Of a DNA stretch of 64,000 nucleotides, positions 29,601 to 39,508 are shown in pieces. The first letter of the stretch is position 1; every line of letters begins with the position of its first letter. The notes below the pieces were generated by a model. That model saw only the letters and a program-made list of their open reading frames with translations. It searched no databases and had not been told where the DNA came from. A program made the position numbers and the translations under genes. Origin of the DNA: an uncultured Collinsella sp. (GTDB lineage: Bacteria; Actinomycetota; Coriobacteriia; Coriobacteriales; Coriobacteriaceae); assembly GCA_900762355.1 (NCBI GenBank), contig CAAFGE010000020.1:26528-90527 (forward strand). The letters run 5' to 3'.

Positions 29601-31373
29601 GGCAAGAAGGTCTACCCCTGGATTGCCGAGGTCCGTCAGTCCACGCCCGGCATCGGCCTGATCTCGCCTCCGCCGCACCACGACATCTACTCCATCGAGG
29701 ACCTGGCAGAGCTGATCTTTGACCTTAAGAACGCCAACCCCGGCGCGCGCGTGTCGGTCAAGCTGGTCAGCGAGGCCGGCGTCGGCACCATCGCCACTGG
29801 TGTTGCCAAGGGCGCTGCCGACAAGATTTTGATCAGCGGCCACAACGGCGGCTCGGGTGCCGCTGCTCGCGATTCGATCTGGCACGCCGGTCTGCCGCTG
29901 GAGCTTGGCCTTGCCGAGGCCCAGCAGACGCTGCTGCAAAACGGCCTGCGCTCGCGCGTGGTGCTCGAGGCCGACGGCAAGCTCATGGACGGCACCGATG
30001 TTGCCGTCGCCTGCCTGCTGGGTGCCGAGGAGTTTGGCTTTGCGACCATGCCGCTCATCTCCATGGGCTGCCTCATGCAGCGCGACTGCCAGCAGGATAC
30101 CTGCCCGGCCGGCATCGCCACGCAAAACTGTCGCCTGCGTCGCGGCTTCCGCGGCAAGCCGGAGCACGTCGAGCACTTTATGCTCTTTGTTGCCGAGCAG
30201 CTGCGCGAGGTCATGGCGAGCCTGGGCTTCCGCACCGTCGACGAGATGGTCGGCCATCCCGAGTGCCTGCGCCAGATTGAGGTCCCGGGCAACCGCAAGG
30301 CTAACCTGCTGGATCTGTCGCCCGTGCTGGCGAGCGCGACCTGTGAGTTTGGTGCCCATATCCCGGGTGCCGACGGCCGTCACTTCCTGCCCCAGATGGC
30401 TGCGGACAGCGAGCTCGACAAGACGCTCGACTCCACGTTGTTTGTGCCCTATACGGCCGATGCCCGTGCGCACCTGCGTCCGATTCGCTTCCGCGCCGAT
30501 ATCGCCAACGTCAACCGCTGCGTGGGCACCATCTTGGGCAACGCGGTGACCAAGGCGCATCCCGAGGGCCTGCCCGCCGGCTCCATCACCATCGATTGTG
30601 ATGGTTCGGCCGGTCAGAGCTTTGGCGCCTTCCTGCCGCGCGGCATTACGCTCAACGTGTGCGGCGACGCCAACGACTACTTTGGCAAGGGCCTTTCGGG
30701 CGGCGAGGTGTCGGTGCGCCCCAACCCGCATGCGACCTACAAGTTCGACGAGAACATCATCGTGGGCAACGTTGCGTTCTTTGGCGCTACGAGTGGCCGC
30801 GGCTTCATTAACGGCCTGGCCGGCCAGCGCTTTGGCGTACGCAACTCCGGTGCCACGGTGGTGGTCGAGGGCTGCGGCAACCATGGCTGCGAGTACATGA
30901 CGGGAGGTCTGGCGCTCATCCTGGGCGAGGTCGGGCAGAACTTCGCCGCCGGCATGACGGGCGGCGTGGCTTACGTCTTTGACCAGTACGGCACGCTCGA
31001 TGCCCGTGTGAACCACGAGAGCGTTGAGCTTAAAGCCCCGACGGCCGGTGAGCTGGCGCAGATTCGTGCGCTCGTCCAGGAGCACGTGGACGCGACGCAG
31101 AGCCCGCGCGGCATTAAGCTGCTCTACAGCTTTGAGACGATGAGCAAGCACTTTGTGAAGGTCATTCCGACCGAGTACGAGCGCGTGCTGGCGATTGTCG
31201 CCGCCGCCGAGGCCGTCGGCAAGACGCATGAGCAGGCCGAGGAGCTGGCGTTTGACATTGTGACCGGTCGCGCCGACGCCGCCGATGTCGCTCGCTTTGA
31301 TGTGGCGGGTGGTGTCGCTGGCGCTGTGCCCGCCGCCGCCAGCTCTGTTGCTTCGACCAAGAAGGAGGCGTAA
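26676..31373 (+). CDS. gltB: Glutamate synthase large subunit
   Basis: GltB transfers the amide of glutamine to 2-oxoglutarate to make two glutamates. The 1565-residue protein has a class II glutaminase domain whose catalytic cysteine is Cys21 in FDHDACGIGALADING, so a 20-residue propeptide is removed. It then has the central domain, the FMN domain with GGEDPRRETP and RFGVTSRYLCSAFEIQIKMA, the 3Fe-4S cysteines in CLMQRDCQQDTCPAGIATQ near 1131, and the glycine-rich GXGXG beta-helix at the end (GGEVSVRPNP, CGNHGCEYMTGG). The ATG has GGGGAGG upstream. gltD follows 5 bp after the stop. Confidence 0.97.
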   Translation: MQADSAQQQGLYRPEFDHDACGIGALADINGERHHQILDDALSILVNLEHRGGTGLEKNTGDGAGILFQVPHHFFRKEAQKCGQILPAEGDYGVAMLFFPQDDKGVEDARRVFEEGCAEAGVPLLFWREVPVDPHDLGETARACMPTILQAFLGRPDDTPAGDAFERRLYVCRRTIEKKADAEFALRDKIFYVCSMSSRTIVYKGMLVATQMRRFFIDLNDAAVKTAVALVHSRYSTNTTPSWERAHPNRFIIHNGEINTLKGNVNWIRAREPNLYSPVLQHDLERVMPIINREGSDSAILDNVLEFLVMNGRPLTRAASMLLPEPWDHNDNLSEERRAYDAYQSMLMEPWDGPAAIAFTDGRTLGAALDRNGLRPARYYVTRDGRFMLASEVGTIEVRPENILTSGCLGPGQMLEVDFARGRVIYNDELRARYAKEKPYRDWIAEETLTVDALDEPAAPAPAEDAEVPAAVRMAKLGYHWDDVDEAVRPMAQQGKAPLASMGIDAPLACLSKKTRSFFDYFYQLFAQVTNPPIDALREHMVTSTTLYLGNHGNLLEDSRTACQLVRLERPLLSEEEFDRICAIDRVGFKTRRFRAVYRRDAGEGALQAALKQLAEDVEAAVRDGVNIVVLSDRAAAGEVPVPSLLAVGCVHNHLIRAGVRTFADIVVECGDAVSPHDFAALVGYSASGIYPYNAHACIRDLAARGDLDVTAEQGIDNYNKAATAGIVSIMSKMGISTVQSYHSAQIFEAVGFTPEFVNAYFAGTVSRVGGMGVEDVEREQNERYDAALAILKSPAPDQLPTLGLTKWRPLGGEDHLIDPQTVYLLQTACREDSYDTFKEYSARLHRTGRAVRLRDLLDFDASGRTPVSLDEVEPALNIVRRFNTGAMSYGSISKEAHECMAIAMNRLHGRSNSGEGGEDPRRETPLANGDSKNSAIKQVASARFGVTSRYLCSAFEIQIKMAQGAKPGEGGHLPGKKVYPWIAEVRQSTPGIGLISPPPHHDIYSIEDLAELIFDLKNANPGARVSVKLVSEAGVGTIATGVAKGAADKILISGHNGGSGAAARDSIWHAGLPLELGLAEAQQTLLQNGLRSRVVLEADGKLMDGTDVAVACLLGAEEFGFATMPLISMGCLMQRDCQQDTCPAGIATQNCRLRRGFRGKPEHVEHFMLFVAEQLREVMASLGFRTVDEMVGHPECLRQIEVPGNRKANLLDLSPVLASATCEFGAHIPGADGRHFLPQMAADSELDKTLDSTLFVPYTADARAHLRPIRFRADIANVNRCVGTILGNAVTKAHPEGLPAGSITIDCDGSAGQSFGAFLPRGITLNVCGDANDYFGKGLSGGEVSVRPNPHATYKFDENIIVGNVAFFGATSGRGFINGLAGQRFGVRNSGATVVVEGCGNHGCEYMTGGLALILGEVGQNFAAGMTGGVAYVFDQYGTLDARVNHESVELKAPTAGELAQIRALVQEHVDATQSPRGIKLLYSFETMSKHFVKVIPTEYERVLAIVAAAEAVGKTHEQAEELAFDIVTGRADAADVARFDVAGGVAGAVPAAASSVASTKKEA

Positions 31374-31378
31374 GTGCC

Positions 31379-32860
<1,482 letters not shown>

Positions 32861-32887
32861 GGCGGCTGTCCACAGCTGAATCGTCAA

Positions 32888-32979
32888 GGGCTGTCCCCAA
32901 CGGCCGGCCCAAAAGGAACGTCCCCAAGTGCCGGCAGCTGGGGGCGTTCCTTATGTGCCGGCATTCGGGGACACTCCTT
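32888..32979. repeat. Family C palindromic repeat with GGGGACGTTCC core
   Basis: GGAACGTCCCCA pairs with TGGGGGCGTTCC at 32915-32950, and a second GTGCCGGCATTCGGGGACAC unit follows. The inner order matches, in reverse orientation, the copy at 47005-47050. A half motif CTGTCCCCAA precedes it at 32891. Confidence 0.65.
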
Positions 32980-32984
32980 GCGGG

Positions 32985-33262
32985 TTTGCGGGCGACTTTG
33001 TCATTTGTCGACGTACAAGTATTCATTCGTCGACGTTTGCGACTGTGGTGCTCTGCTGTTTCTGTGGTGGCAGCGGGCATCTGGCTCAAAATGGCGGGTC
33101 AGCTGTCTATATCTACCTGCCGTTTCTTTGCGGTGCGCATTTTCGGTCAAGCATCCCGTCAAGTGTTTGGTCGGCAGTTGGTTTGCAGCCGGAGGCCTAT
33201 TTTGTCCGTGCTGACAGTGGCTGCCCACCCTCCTCGTAAGCTCAAATTGAGGTTCATCAGTT
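32985..33262. other. Non-coding stretch with a short direct repeat
   Basis: I see no gene here. Two 13-bp units, CATTTGTCGACGT and CATTCGTCGACGT, lie 22 bp apart at 33002-33036. The rest is ordinary intergenic DNA that must contain the promoter of the next gene. Confidence 0.4.
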
Positions 33263-33275
33263 TGAGGAGGATGCC

Positions 33276-33983
33276 GTGACTGACCACGTTTTAGACCGAG
33301 CGCAGCTAGCCGAAGCCGTCGGCAACGATATTGCCGACATGGCCCATTTTTGGATGCTGCGGAAGTTCCAGTTTTTGGAGCCGGCGCGCGAACAGTTCGA
33401 GATCATTGTCGACCCGTGGCTCAGCTATTGCACCGAGCCTTCGCAAAACGAAATCATGGCCTACAACATGGCATTTACCGATTGGCTGCTCTTCGAGCGC
33501 CCCTATCGCCATGGCAAGACGCTGCTCGAGCTGTATGTTGAAGAGCCGCCGACATCGCTTTCGCCTGCCGCGCTCAAGCGGCTCGAGCAGGTACGCGACA
33601 CGCAGTATTTCTCGCGCTTTGGCATTTTGGACAAGGATCCTGCGACTGGTATGGTTGCGCTGAAGGACACGCGCGCCGACCGTCGCTTTGATGTCTACGA
33701 CCCGCATATCGTGCAAAAGGAGCATTGGAGCGACGGAGCGATTGCGGTGCGCCTCGCCTGCGTCGACGATGTCTGGCTGACGGCGGGACAGCTCTATCTG
33801 TACGACATCGCGCGCCTGAGCGACACGGCAGTCGATGGGCCGGGTGCGGTGCATCCGGAGGACCTGCAGGATGGCTTTGACACCTCGTGCATCAGTTTCT
33901 TCTTGCGCCTGGTCCGCGACATCATGGGCGCCCAGGGGCGCTACGTAAAGTCGCTCAACATCTACGAGCAGGAGTGGGAGTAG
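33276..33983 (+). CDS. Uncharacterised soluble protein of 235 residues
   Basis: I do not recognise a named family. The protein is acidic, soluble and rich in aromatic residues (MAHFWMLRKFQFLEP, IIVDPWLSYCTEP, NMAFTDWLLFERPY). It has a basic-acidic second half ending in DTSCISFFLRLVRDIMGAQG. No membrane segment, signal peptide or catalytic motif is visible. The GTG start at 33276 has a strong GAGGAGG six bases upstream, which supports translation. A family A repeat lies 36 bp after the stop. Confidence 0.7.
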   Translation: MTDHVLDRAQLAEAVGNDIADMAHFWMLRKFQFLEPAREQFEIIVDPWLSYCTEPSQNEIMAYNMAFTDWLLFERPYRHGKTLLELYVEEPPTSLSPAALKRLEQVRDTQYFSRFGILDKDPATGMVALKDTRADRRFDVYDPHIVQKEHWSDGAIAVRLACVDDVWLTAGQLYLYDIARLSDTAVDGPGAVHPEDLQDGFDTSCISFFLRLVRDIMGAQGRYVKSLNIYEQEWE

Positions 33984-34019
33984 GGGATGTGGCTGGTGTC
34001 GCCCTGCTGCCCTGACTTT

Positions 34020-34076
34020 GTCTCAATCTGTAACGTTTGGCGGCTGTTTGGGCCCGTAACTGTTAGAGATCGAGAC
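34020..34076. repeat. Family A 57-bp palindromic repeat, copy 6
   Basis: The left arm GTCTCAATCTGTAAC is intact and the right arm carries one change (GTTAGAGATCGAGAC). The centre has T-rich rather than A-rich bases, so this copy is probably inverted relative to copies 1-5. It lies between two genes on the same strand. Confidence 0.88.
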
Positions 34077-34225
34077 ATTCCCCTGATGTTGCTGGGGTGG
34101 GGCTGCAACGTATTCCGTCCCCCACATCCCCTCTTCCCTCCGTTAACCGATATGCTCGACTTTAGGTCGCTGCATTAGGTGATAATGGACAAATGTTCAT
34201 GTTAATCGTGAGGGAGGAGCTCGAT

Positions 34226-35596
34226 ATGGCGTCTGCCGATCGTCCCACGTTGTTTATCAATGCGACCGTCTTGGATGGCTCGGAGCATATGGAGCCGCAG
34301 CCCGATATGGCCGTGGCCGTCGAGCGTGGCATCATCACCTGGATTGGTCCGAGCGCCGTGGCGCAGGCGCCGGCGGGCGCCGAGGTCATCGACCTGGCAG
34401 GGGCGTATCTCATGCCGGGCCTCATCAATATGCATGTGCATCTGTGCGGTTCGGGCAAACCGGTTTCGGCGGGCGATGCGGGCGCGCTGATGAAGAAGCT
34501 CGATAATCCCGTGGGGCGCGCCATCGTGCGCCATATCCTCAAGGGCAGCGCTCAGCAGCAGCTGGCAAGCGGCGTGACCACGGTGCGCGGCGCGGGCGAC
34601 CCGCTGTTTGCCGATCTGGCCGTGCGCGATGCTATCGATGCCGGCAAGTATCAAGGTCCTCGCCTGGTGGCGCCGGGAACGGGCGTCACGGTGCCGGGCG
34701 GCCATGGTGCGGGCCTGTTCGCCCAGGTGGCCAACAGTCCCGCCGAGGCAGCCGAACAGGTGCGCGACCTGTATGCGCGCGGTGCCGACGTCATTAAGCT
34801 GTTCGTGACGGGCGGCGTGTTCGATGCGACCGAGGTGGGCGAGCCGGGCGTGCTGCGTATGCCGGTGGAGGTTGCCGCGGCGGCATGCAAGGCAGCGCAC
34901 GACATGGGCCTTCCGGTTATGGCCCATGTCGAGAGTACCGAGGGCGTGAAGGCCGCGCTTGAGGCCGGCGCTGACACGATTGAGCACGGCGCTCCGTTGA
35001 CACCCGAAATCTTGGAGCTGTATCGTGGCGCCGCGGGCACACAGCTCGAGGGGCGTGCGCCGAGTGTGACCTGCACTATCAGCCCGGCGCTGCCGTTTGT
35101 ATTGCTCGACCCGGAAAAGACCCATTCGACCGATACACAAAAGAAGAACGGTGACATCGTGTGCTCGGGCATCATCGAGAGCGCCCGTGCCGCACTGGAA
35201 GCTGGCGTTAAGGTGGGCCTTGGCACGGACTCGAGCTGCCCGTTCGTGACGCAGTACGACATGTGGCGTGAGGTGGCCTATTTTGCCAAGTATGTCGGCG
35301 TGGGCAACGCCTTCGCGCTGCATACGGCCACGCAGGTCAATGCCGAGCTGCTGGGGCTGGGCGGCGAGACCGGCACAATCGAGTGCGGCAAGGCCGCCGA
35401 TATCCTGGTGACGCGCGAGAACCCGCTCGATGACCTGTGCGCACTGCGTGATCCGACGCACGTGATGTGTCGCGGTGATCTGGTGCGCAAGCTCAAGGTG
35501 AAGCGTATTCCCGAGGTGGACGCCGAGCTCGACGCGATTATGGCCATGCCTGCCGAGGCGTTGGCCGAGGAGCTTGCCCGCGATGGCGTGGCGTAA
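34226..35596 (+). CDS. Metal-dependent amidohydrolase of the prolidase/imidazolonepropionase-like type
   Basis: The 456-residue enzyme has a complete amidohydrolase metal site: HVH in GLINMHVHLCG, the carboxylated lysine in ADVIKLFVTGG, histidines in MAHVES and TIEHG, and the aspartate in GLGTDSSCPF. The composite outer domain closes with GTIECGKAADILVTRENPL. Proteins of this subgroup include dipeptidases that release proline or basic residues and Xaa-Pro-type enzymes, so a peptide or cyclic amide is a plausible substrate. No signal peptide is seen. The ATG at 34226 is preferred because GGGAGGAG sits just upstream. Confidence 0.85.
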   Translation: MASADRPTLFINATVLDGSEHMEPQPDMAVAVERGIITWIGPSAVAQAPAGAEVIDLAGAYLMPGLINMHVHLCGSGKPVSAGDAGALMKKLDNPVGRAIVRHILKGSAQQQLASGVTTVRGAGDPLFADLAVRDAIDAGKYQGPRLVAPGTGVTVPGGHGAGLFAQVANSPAEAAEQVRDLYARGADVIKLFVTGGVFDATEVGEPGVLRMPVEVAAAACKAAHDMGLPVMAHVESTEGVKAALEAGADTIEHGAPLTPEILELYRGAAGTQLEGRAPSVTCTISPALPFVLLDPEKTHSTDTQKKNGDIVCSGIIESARAALEAGVKVGLGTDSSCPFVTQYDMWREVAYFAKYVGVGNAFALHTATQVNAELLGLGGETGTIECGKAADILVTRENPLDDLCALRDPTHVMCRGDLVRKLKVKRIPEVDAELDAIMAMPAEALAEELARDGVA

Positions 35597-35615
35597 GCGC
35601 GCGATATGGCGATGC

Positions 35616-35638
35616 GACAAAGGGACAATCCTTTTGTC
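35616..35638. repeat. Small GGGACA-core hairpin
   Basis: GACAAAGG pairs with CCTTTTGTC around GACAAT. The same core (AAAGGGACA) recurs at 62587-62617. It lies just before the true terminator of the amidohydrolase gene. Confidence 0.5.
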
Positions 35639-35647
35639 ATAATCAGA

Positions 35648-35686
35648 AAAAGCCGAGGTCCCAGTGCGAGGCCTCGGCTTTTATTT
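35648..35686 (+). terminator. Terminator of the amidohydrolase gene
   Basis: AAAAGCCGAGG pairs with CCTCGGCTTTT, and TATTTG follows. The A run on the 5' side makes it usable from both directions, so it may also end the convergent zinc-ribbon gene. Confidence 0.9.
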
Positions 35687-35703
35687 GTCCCATGGTATGG
35701 CAG

Positions 35704-36177
35704 CTATGAGCGCGTCTCCATCTTGGCATGGCACTTGGGGCAGGTGACGCGGATCTTGCCTTTGCCCTTGGGAACGGAGAGCATCTGGCCGCAGTTGGGG
35801 CACTTTAGATAGGCCGTGGTCTTGCGGCCCTTCCACATCTTCTTGGCTGTGCGCTTGGCACGTTCAAAGTCTTCCTTGCTAGTACCGGCTGCGCGCGAGG
35901 CGTTGGCCGCTGCAGCTCCGCCGCCCAAGCTAGCTACAAACTTGCCCAAGCCGGGTACGTTTGCAGTCGCGGCGACAAAGGCCTCGTTCTCCTTGTGACG
36001 TGCGTCGATATTTTTGGACAGGCCGCGCAGCACGCCAATCACGATTACGACGATGGCAATCCAGCTGAGCCACTGGATGCGGGCTATCGATCCGATCATC
36101 GCGATGACGATGCCGGCAAAACCCATCACGATGGTGAGTTCATCGGCACCATTGCGACCCTTCATAAAGTCATTCAT
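35704..36177 (-). CDS. Membrane protein with a C-terminal zinc ribbon
   Basis: This 157-residue protein has two membrane segments at about residues 12-50 (ELTIVMGFAGIVIAMIGSIA, WLSWIAIVVIVIGVLRGL), a soluble linker, a basic helix (RAKRTAKKMWKGRKTTA), and a rubredoxin-like zinc ribbon with CPNCGQ and CPKCHAKM. The function is unknown; similar small proteins are common in Actinobacteria. The ATG at 36177 follows GAAAGGC; the longer frame from 36207 lacks support. A family B repeat lies upstream, between it and csoR. Confidence 0.75.
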   Translation of the reverse strand: MNDFMKGRNGADELTIVMGFAGIVIAMIGSIARIQWLSWIAIVVIVIGVLRGLSKNIDARHKENEAFVAATANVPGLGKFVASLGGGAAAANASRAAGTSKEDFERAKRTAKKMWKGRKTTAYLKCPNCGQMLSVPKGKGKIRVTCPKCHAKMETRS

Positions 36178-36232
36178 GCAAATTGCCTTTCGTTCGATAT
36201 GCTGCACGCCTTTATACCCGATTTAGAGCAAG

Positions 36233-36318
36233 GGGGACAGGTTAATCTGCACCAATGTGGTGCAAACATACCTGTCCCCGGAATACCAAGACGGTGCAAA
36301 CGTACCTGTCCCCAATGC
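36233..36318. repeat. Family B palindromic repeat, one full copy and one half copy
   Basis: The full copy (36233-36279, 47 bp) has arms GGGGACAGGTTAATCTGCAC and GTGCAAACATACCTGTCCCC-type ends meeting at CACCAATGTGGTG. A half copy with only the right side (GGTGCAAACGTACCTGTCCC) follows at 36293-36313. The same 47-bp unit occurs at 46944-46990. Confidence 0.8.
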
Positions 36319-36323
36319 CCCAA

Positions 36324-36596
36324 TTACTTGGAGAGTTTGTCGACGACGCGTTCGATTTCGGCGAGTTTGGCGGCTTTGAGGTCTTCGTCGCCCGATTCGA
36401 TTGCCGAAGTCACGCAGCCCTCGATATGCGCCTTGAGCACGTCGGCGTTAATGCGCGCGAGGAGCGCCTGTGTGGCCATGAGCTGCGTGGAAATATCGAC
36501 GCAATAGCGGTCCTCCTCGACCATCCGCAAGATGCCGTCGATCTGGCCGCGTGCCGTCTTGAGCATGCGGGTCACCGATTTGTGGTCTGCCATCAT
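36324..36596 (-). CDS. csoR: CsoR-family copper-sensing repressor
   Basis: The 90-residue protein belongs to the CsoR/RcnR/FrmR family of helical repressors (KTARGQIDGILRMVEEDRYC, DISTQLMATQALLARINADV). The metal ligands Cys (RYCVD), His and Cys (KAHIEGCV) form the C-H-C set typical of copper-sensing CsoR. In the cell it would release DNA when Cu(I) binds. It is the last gene of the copA-copZ-csoR series on the minus strand. The ATG has GAGGA upstream; the next codon is also ATG. A fitting operator lies before copA. Confidence 0.88.
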   Translation of the reverse strand: MMADHKSVTRMLKTARGQIDGILRMVEEDRYCVDISTQLMATQALLARINADVLKAHIEGCVTSAIESGDEDLKAAKLAEIERVVDKLSK

Positions 36597-36644
36597 GGCG
36601 GGTCCTCGTTTCTGGTCGATGGGGTCGAATGCTTCTGGTAGCTG

Positions 36645-36866
36645 CTACGCGGCGGTCACGGACAGGGCGTGGAACTTCTCGCCGGCGCCCTCGACAGCGG
36701 CGGCGAGCTGCTCGGCGGTCACGGTGTCGGCGCACTCCACCTGGACGGTCTGAGTCTCGTGATCGGCGTCGGCGTCGGTCACGCCGGCCACGTTGAGCAG
36801 TGCCGTCTCGACAGTGGCGTCGCAGTGGCCGCACATGAGGCCGGAAGTCTTGATTGTGTAACGCAT
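36645..36866 (-). CDS. copZ: Copper chaperone CopZ-like HMA protein
   Basis: This 73-residue protein is a single heavy-metal-associated domain. The metal site is GLMCGHCDATVETALLNVAG, with two cysteines in the CxxC loop. It would carry Cu(I) to CopA or CsoR. MRYTIKTSG is taken as the start because GAGAGGAAT precedes the ATG; the longer frame to 36977 runs through an inverted repeat and is not credible. It lies between copA and csoR. Confidence 0.92.
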   Translation of the reverse strand: MRYTIKTSGLMCGHCDATVETALLNVAGVTDADADHETQTVQVECADTVTAEQLAAAVEGAGEKFHALSVTAA

Positions 36867-36891
36867 GGGTATTCCTCTCTGTTGTGTCGGC

Positions 36892-36984
36892 TTTCCCAGG
36901 CACCCGACCTTGACCTTCAAGCCGTCGCTCGCGTACCAAAGTACGCGTCGCTCCTCTTTCAGGTCAATCTCGGGCACCTGGAAA
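36892..36984. repeat. 93-bp inverted repeat between copA and copZ
   Basis: The outer arms (TTTCCCAGGCACCCGACCTT and its partner ending GGGCACCTGGAAAA) match at about 20 of 25 bases. A tight inner hairpin GCGTACCAAAGTACGC sits at the centre. In the copA-copZ transcript it would form a large hairpin. Confidence 0.8.
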
Positions 36985-37013
36985 ACCCGTTCTAAATGGA
37001 CTTAATGGTTAGC

Positions 37014-39356
37014 CTATTTTGCCACTTTAGGCTTAAAGGATTTCAGACGCAGCGCATTGCTTACGACGCACACGCTCGACAGGCTCATGGCCGCGGCGCC
37101 AAACATCGGCGAGAGTTGCCATCCCGTGAGCGGGAAGAACACGCCCGCGGCGAGCGGAATGCCGATGCCGTTGTAGAACAGTGCCCAGAACAGGTCCTGC
37201 TTGATGTTGCGGATCGTGGCGCGCGACAGCTCGATGGCCCGCGCAACATCCATGAGGTCGCTGCGCATGAGTACCACGTCGGCGCCCTCCTTGGCGATGT
37301 CGGCGCCGGTGCCGATCGCAAGGCCCACGTCGGCGCGCGCCAGGGCGGGGGAGTCGTTGATGCCGTCGCCCACCATGGCGACCTTGCTGCCCGCACCCTG
37401 CAGTTCGCGCACGTGGCGTTCCTTGTCGGCGGGGAGGACGTCGGCGATGACCTGTTCGCTGCTCAGTCCCACGCGGCGGGCGATGGCTTCGGCCGTCACG
37501 CGGTTGTCGCCGGTGAGCATACGCACATCGACGCCGAGCTTGCGCAATGCGGCGATGGCAGCAGCGCTCGTCTCTTTGACCTCGTCGGCCACGGCGATGG
37601 TGCCGACAAGCTCACCGTTCTTGGCAAAGAACAGCGGCGTCTTGCCTTCGGCAGCGAACTGCTCGGCAAGACCGGCGGGCACCTCCGCGCCCAGCTCGTT
37701 CATCAGGCGCACGTTGCCGGCTGCGATGACATTCTGCCCCTCGCGCGCCGTAACGCCTCGTCCAGGCACTGCGGCAAAGTCCTCGACCATGCGCGCCACG
37801 ATTCCGCGCGCCTCGCACTCGGCCATAATCGCTTCGGCCAGCGGGTGCTCGCTCGAGCGCTCCAGCGCGGCGGCTAACTTGAGCAGCGCCTTTTCGCTCA
37901 TGGCGGGCGAGCCGTCGGCGCGCGCGGCAACCACAATATCGGTCACGGCCGGCTTGCCGCGGGTGACCGTGCCCGTCTTGTCGAGCACCACGGTGCCCAC
38001 GCTGCGTAGGTTTTCCAGCGCCTCGGCGCTTTTGAACAGGATGCCCATTTCGGCGCCCTTGCCGGTGCCCACCATGATGGCGACGGGCGTGGCCAGGCCG
38101 AGTGCGCACGGACAACTGATCACCAACACCGCCACGGCGGAGGTGAGCGCCTCGTTCACGCTGCCGGTCAGTGCCATCCACACCGCAAAGGTCACGGCCG
38201 AGATTACGAACACCACGGGCACAAACACGCCGGCGACCTTATCGGCCATGCGGGCGATGGGCGCCTTGGTGGCGTTGGCGTCCTCGACGAGCTGGATGAT
38301 CTTGGCAAGCGACGTGTCGGCGCCCACGCGCGTGGCGCGGAAGGTAAACGATCCGGTGCGGTTGACCGTGGCGGCGTTGACGGTGTCGCCGGCGGTCTTT
38401 TCCACGGGGATGGACTCGCCGGTGAGCGCACTCTCGTCCACGGCCGACGCGCCCTCGAGTACTACGCCGTCGACAGGGATGGACTCGCCGGGGCGCACAC
38501 GCAGGACATGGCCGGGAAGGATGGCGTCGACGTCGACGGTGGACTCGGTGCCGTCCTCGGCCACGACGGTCGCGGTCTTGGGCGCCAGGTCGATCAGCGC
38601 TTCGATGGCGCCGCCGGTTTTGGATTTGCTGCGCGTCTCGAGGTATTTGCCCACGGTGACGAGCGACAGGATTGTGCCCGCACTCTCAAAATACAGATTG
38701 TCCATGCCCGTCATCATGGCCTCGTGGACCTGTCCGGCGGCCAGTTGGTCGGCCATGATAAACATGGCGTAGAGCGACCAGGCGATAGACGCGGTGGCGC
38801 CGACGGCGATGAGGGCGTCCATGGTGGGCGCGCCATGCGCGAGCGATTTAAAGCCGTTGATGAAGTATGCGTCGTTGACATAGACGATGGGGATGAGCAG
38901 GACGAGCTCAGTGAGGGCGAGCGTCATGCTGTGGGTATGGTCGGTGAAGACGCCGGGCAGCGGCCAGCCAAGCATGTGCCCCATGCCTATGTAGAACAGC
39001 GGGATGAGGAAGATGATCGAGATGATGAGGCGGGTGCGCATGGCGGAGGCGGCGGCCTCCAGCTTTTTGGTGGGCGACTCCATATGGGCGGCGCCGGACC
39101 TGGCTTGCGTGCTGCCGTTTGAGCCGTCGGCGCCGGTGCCCGTGCTGACGGGCGAGGCCGAGTAGCCAGCGCGATCGACGGCGGTGCAGATGTCGTCGGG
39201 GGTGACCTGCGCGGGGTCATAGTCCACCAGCATGGAGCCGGCGAGCAGATTGACCGCGACGCTCTCGACGCCGTCGAGCTTGCTGACGGCACGGTCCACG
39301 TGCGCTTGGCACGCGGCGCACGTCATGCCGCCCACGTCAAACTTATCTTGAGCCAT
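37014..39356 (-). CDS. copA: Copper-exporting P1B-type ATPase CopA
   Basis: CopA pumps Cu(I) out of the cytoplasm. The 780-residue protein has one N-terminal HMA domain (GGMTCAACQAHVDRAVSKL), eight membrane segments, the metal-transport motif SCPCALGLATPVAIMVGTG, the phosphorylation motif VVLDKTGTVTRG, the SEHPLAEAI motif, and MVGDGINDSPALARADVG. The Asn-Ala/Tyr and Met-Ser residues of the seventh and eighth helices (YNGIGIPLAAG, MSLSSVCVVSNALRL) fit the copper subgroup. The ATG has AAAGGAGAA upstream. A CsoR-type operator lies about 50 bp before the start. Confidence 0.96.
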   Translation of the reverse strand: MAQDKFDVGGMTCAACQAHVDRAVSKLDGVESVAVNLLAGSMLVDYDPAQVTPDDICTAVDRAGYSASPVSTGTGADGSNGSTQARSGAAHMESPTKKLEAAASAMRTRLIISIIFLIPLFYIGMGHMLGWPLPGVFTDHTHSMTLALTELVLLIPIVYVNDAYFINGFKSLAHGAPTMDALIAVGATASIAWSLYAMFIMADQLAAGQVHEAMMTGMDNLYFESAGTILSLVTVGKYLETRSKSKTGGAIEALIDLAPKTATVVAEDGTESTVDVDAILPGHVLRVRPGESIPVDGVVLEGASAVDESALTGESIPVEKTAGDTVNAATVNRTGSFTFRATRVGADTSLAKIIQLVEDANATKAPIARMADKVAGVFVPVVFVISAVTFAVWMALTGSVNEALTSAVAVLVISCPCALGLATPVAIMVGTGKGAEMGILFKSAEALENLRSVGTVVLDKTGTVTRGKPAVTDIVVAARADGSPAMSEKALLKLAAALERSSEHPLAEAIMAECEARGIVARMVEDFAAVPGRGVTAREGQNVIAAGNVRLMNELGAEVPAGLAEQFAAEGKTPLFFAKNGELVGTIAVADEVKETSAAAIAALRKLGVDVRMLTGDNRVTAEAIARRVGLSSEQVIADVLPADKERHVRELQGAGSKVAMVGDGINDSPALARADVGLAIGTGADIAKEGADVVLMRSDLMDVARAIELSRATIRNIKQDLFWALFYNGIGIPLAAGVFFPLTGWQLSPMFGAAAMSLSSVCVVSNALRLKSFKPKVAK

Positions 39357-39403
39357 GGCTTCTCCTTTCTGTGACGTAGTGTTGGAATTGTTAACCTGCC
39401 GAT

Positions 39404-39436
39404 ACTATACACCCATACCCCCTGGGGGTGTCCAGT
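39404..39436 (-). promoter_or_regulatory. Candidate CsoR operator within the copA promoter
   Basis: The dyad ATACCCCCTGGGGGTGT at about 39415-39431 matches the GC-rich palindromes known as CsoR sites. On the minus strand it sits between TGGACA and the -10 like TATAGT (complement of 39404-39409), so a bound repressor would block RNA polymerase. Confidence 0.75.
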
Positions 39437-39508
39437 ACAGAAAGAAATGTATGACATTTCGTTACAGATGAGGGTGGTTGGTTGGCCGATGGACCGTCTC
39501 AACCAATC

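Noticed and set aside
36867..36977. N-terminal extension of the CopZ-like protein to an upstream ATG
   Set aside because: The extra 37 codons lie in the inverted repeat, have no family match, and the internal ATG has a good ribosome site.
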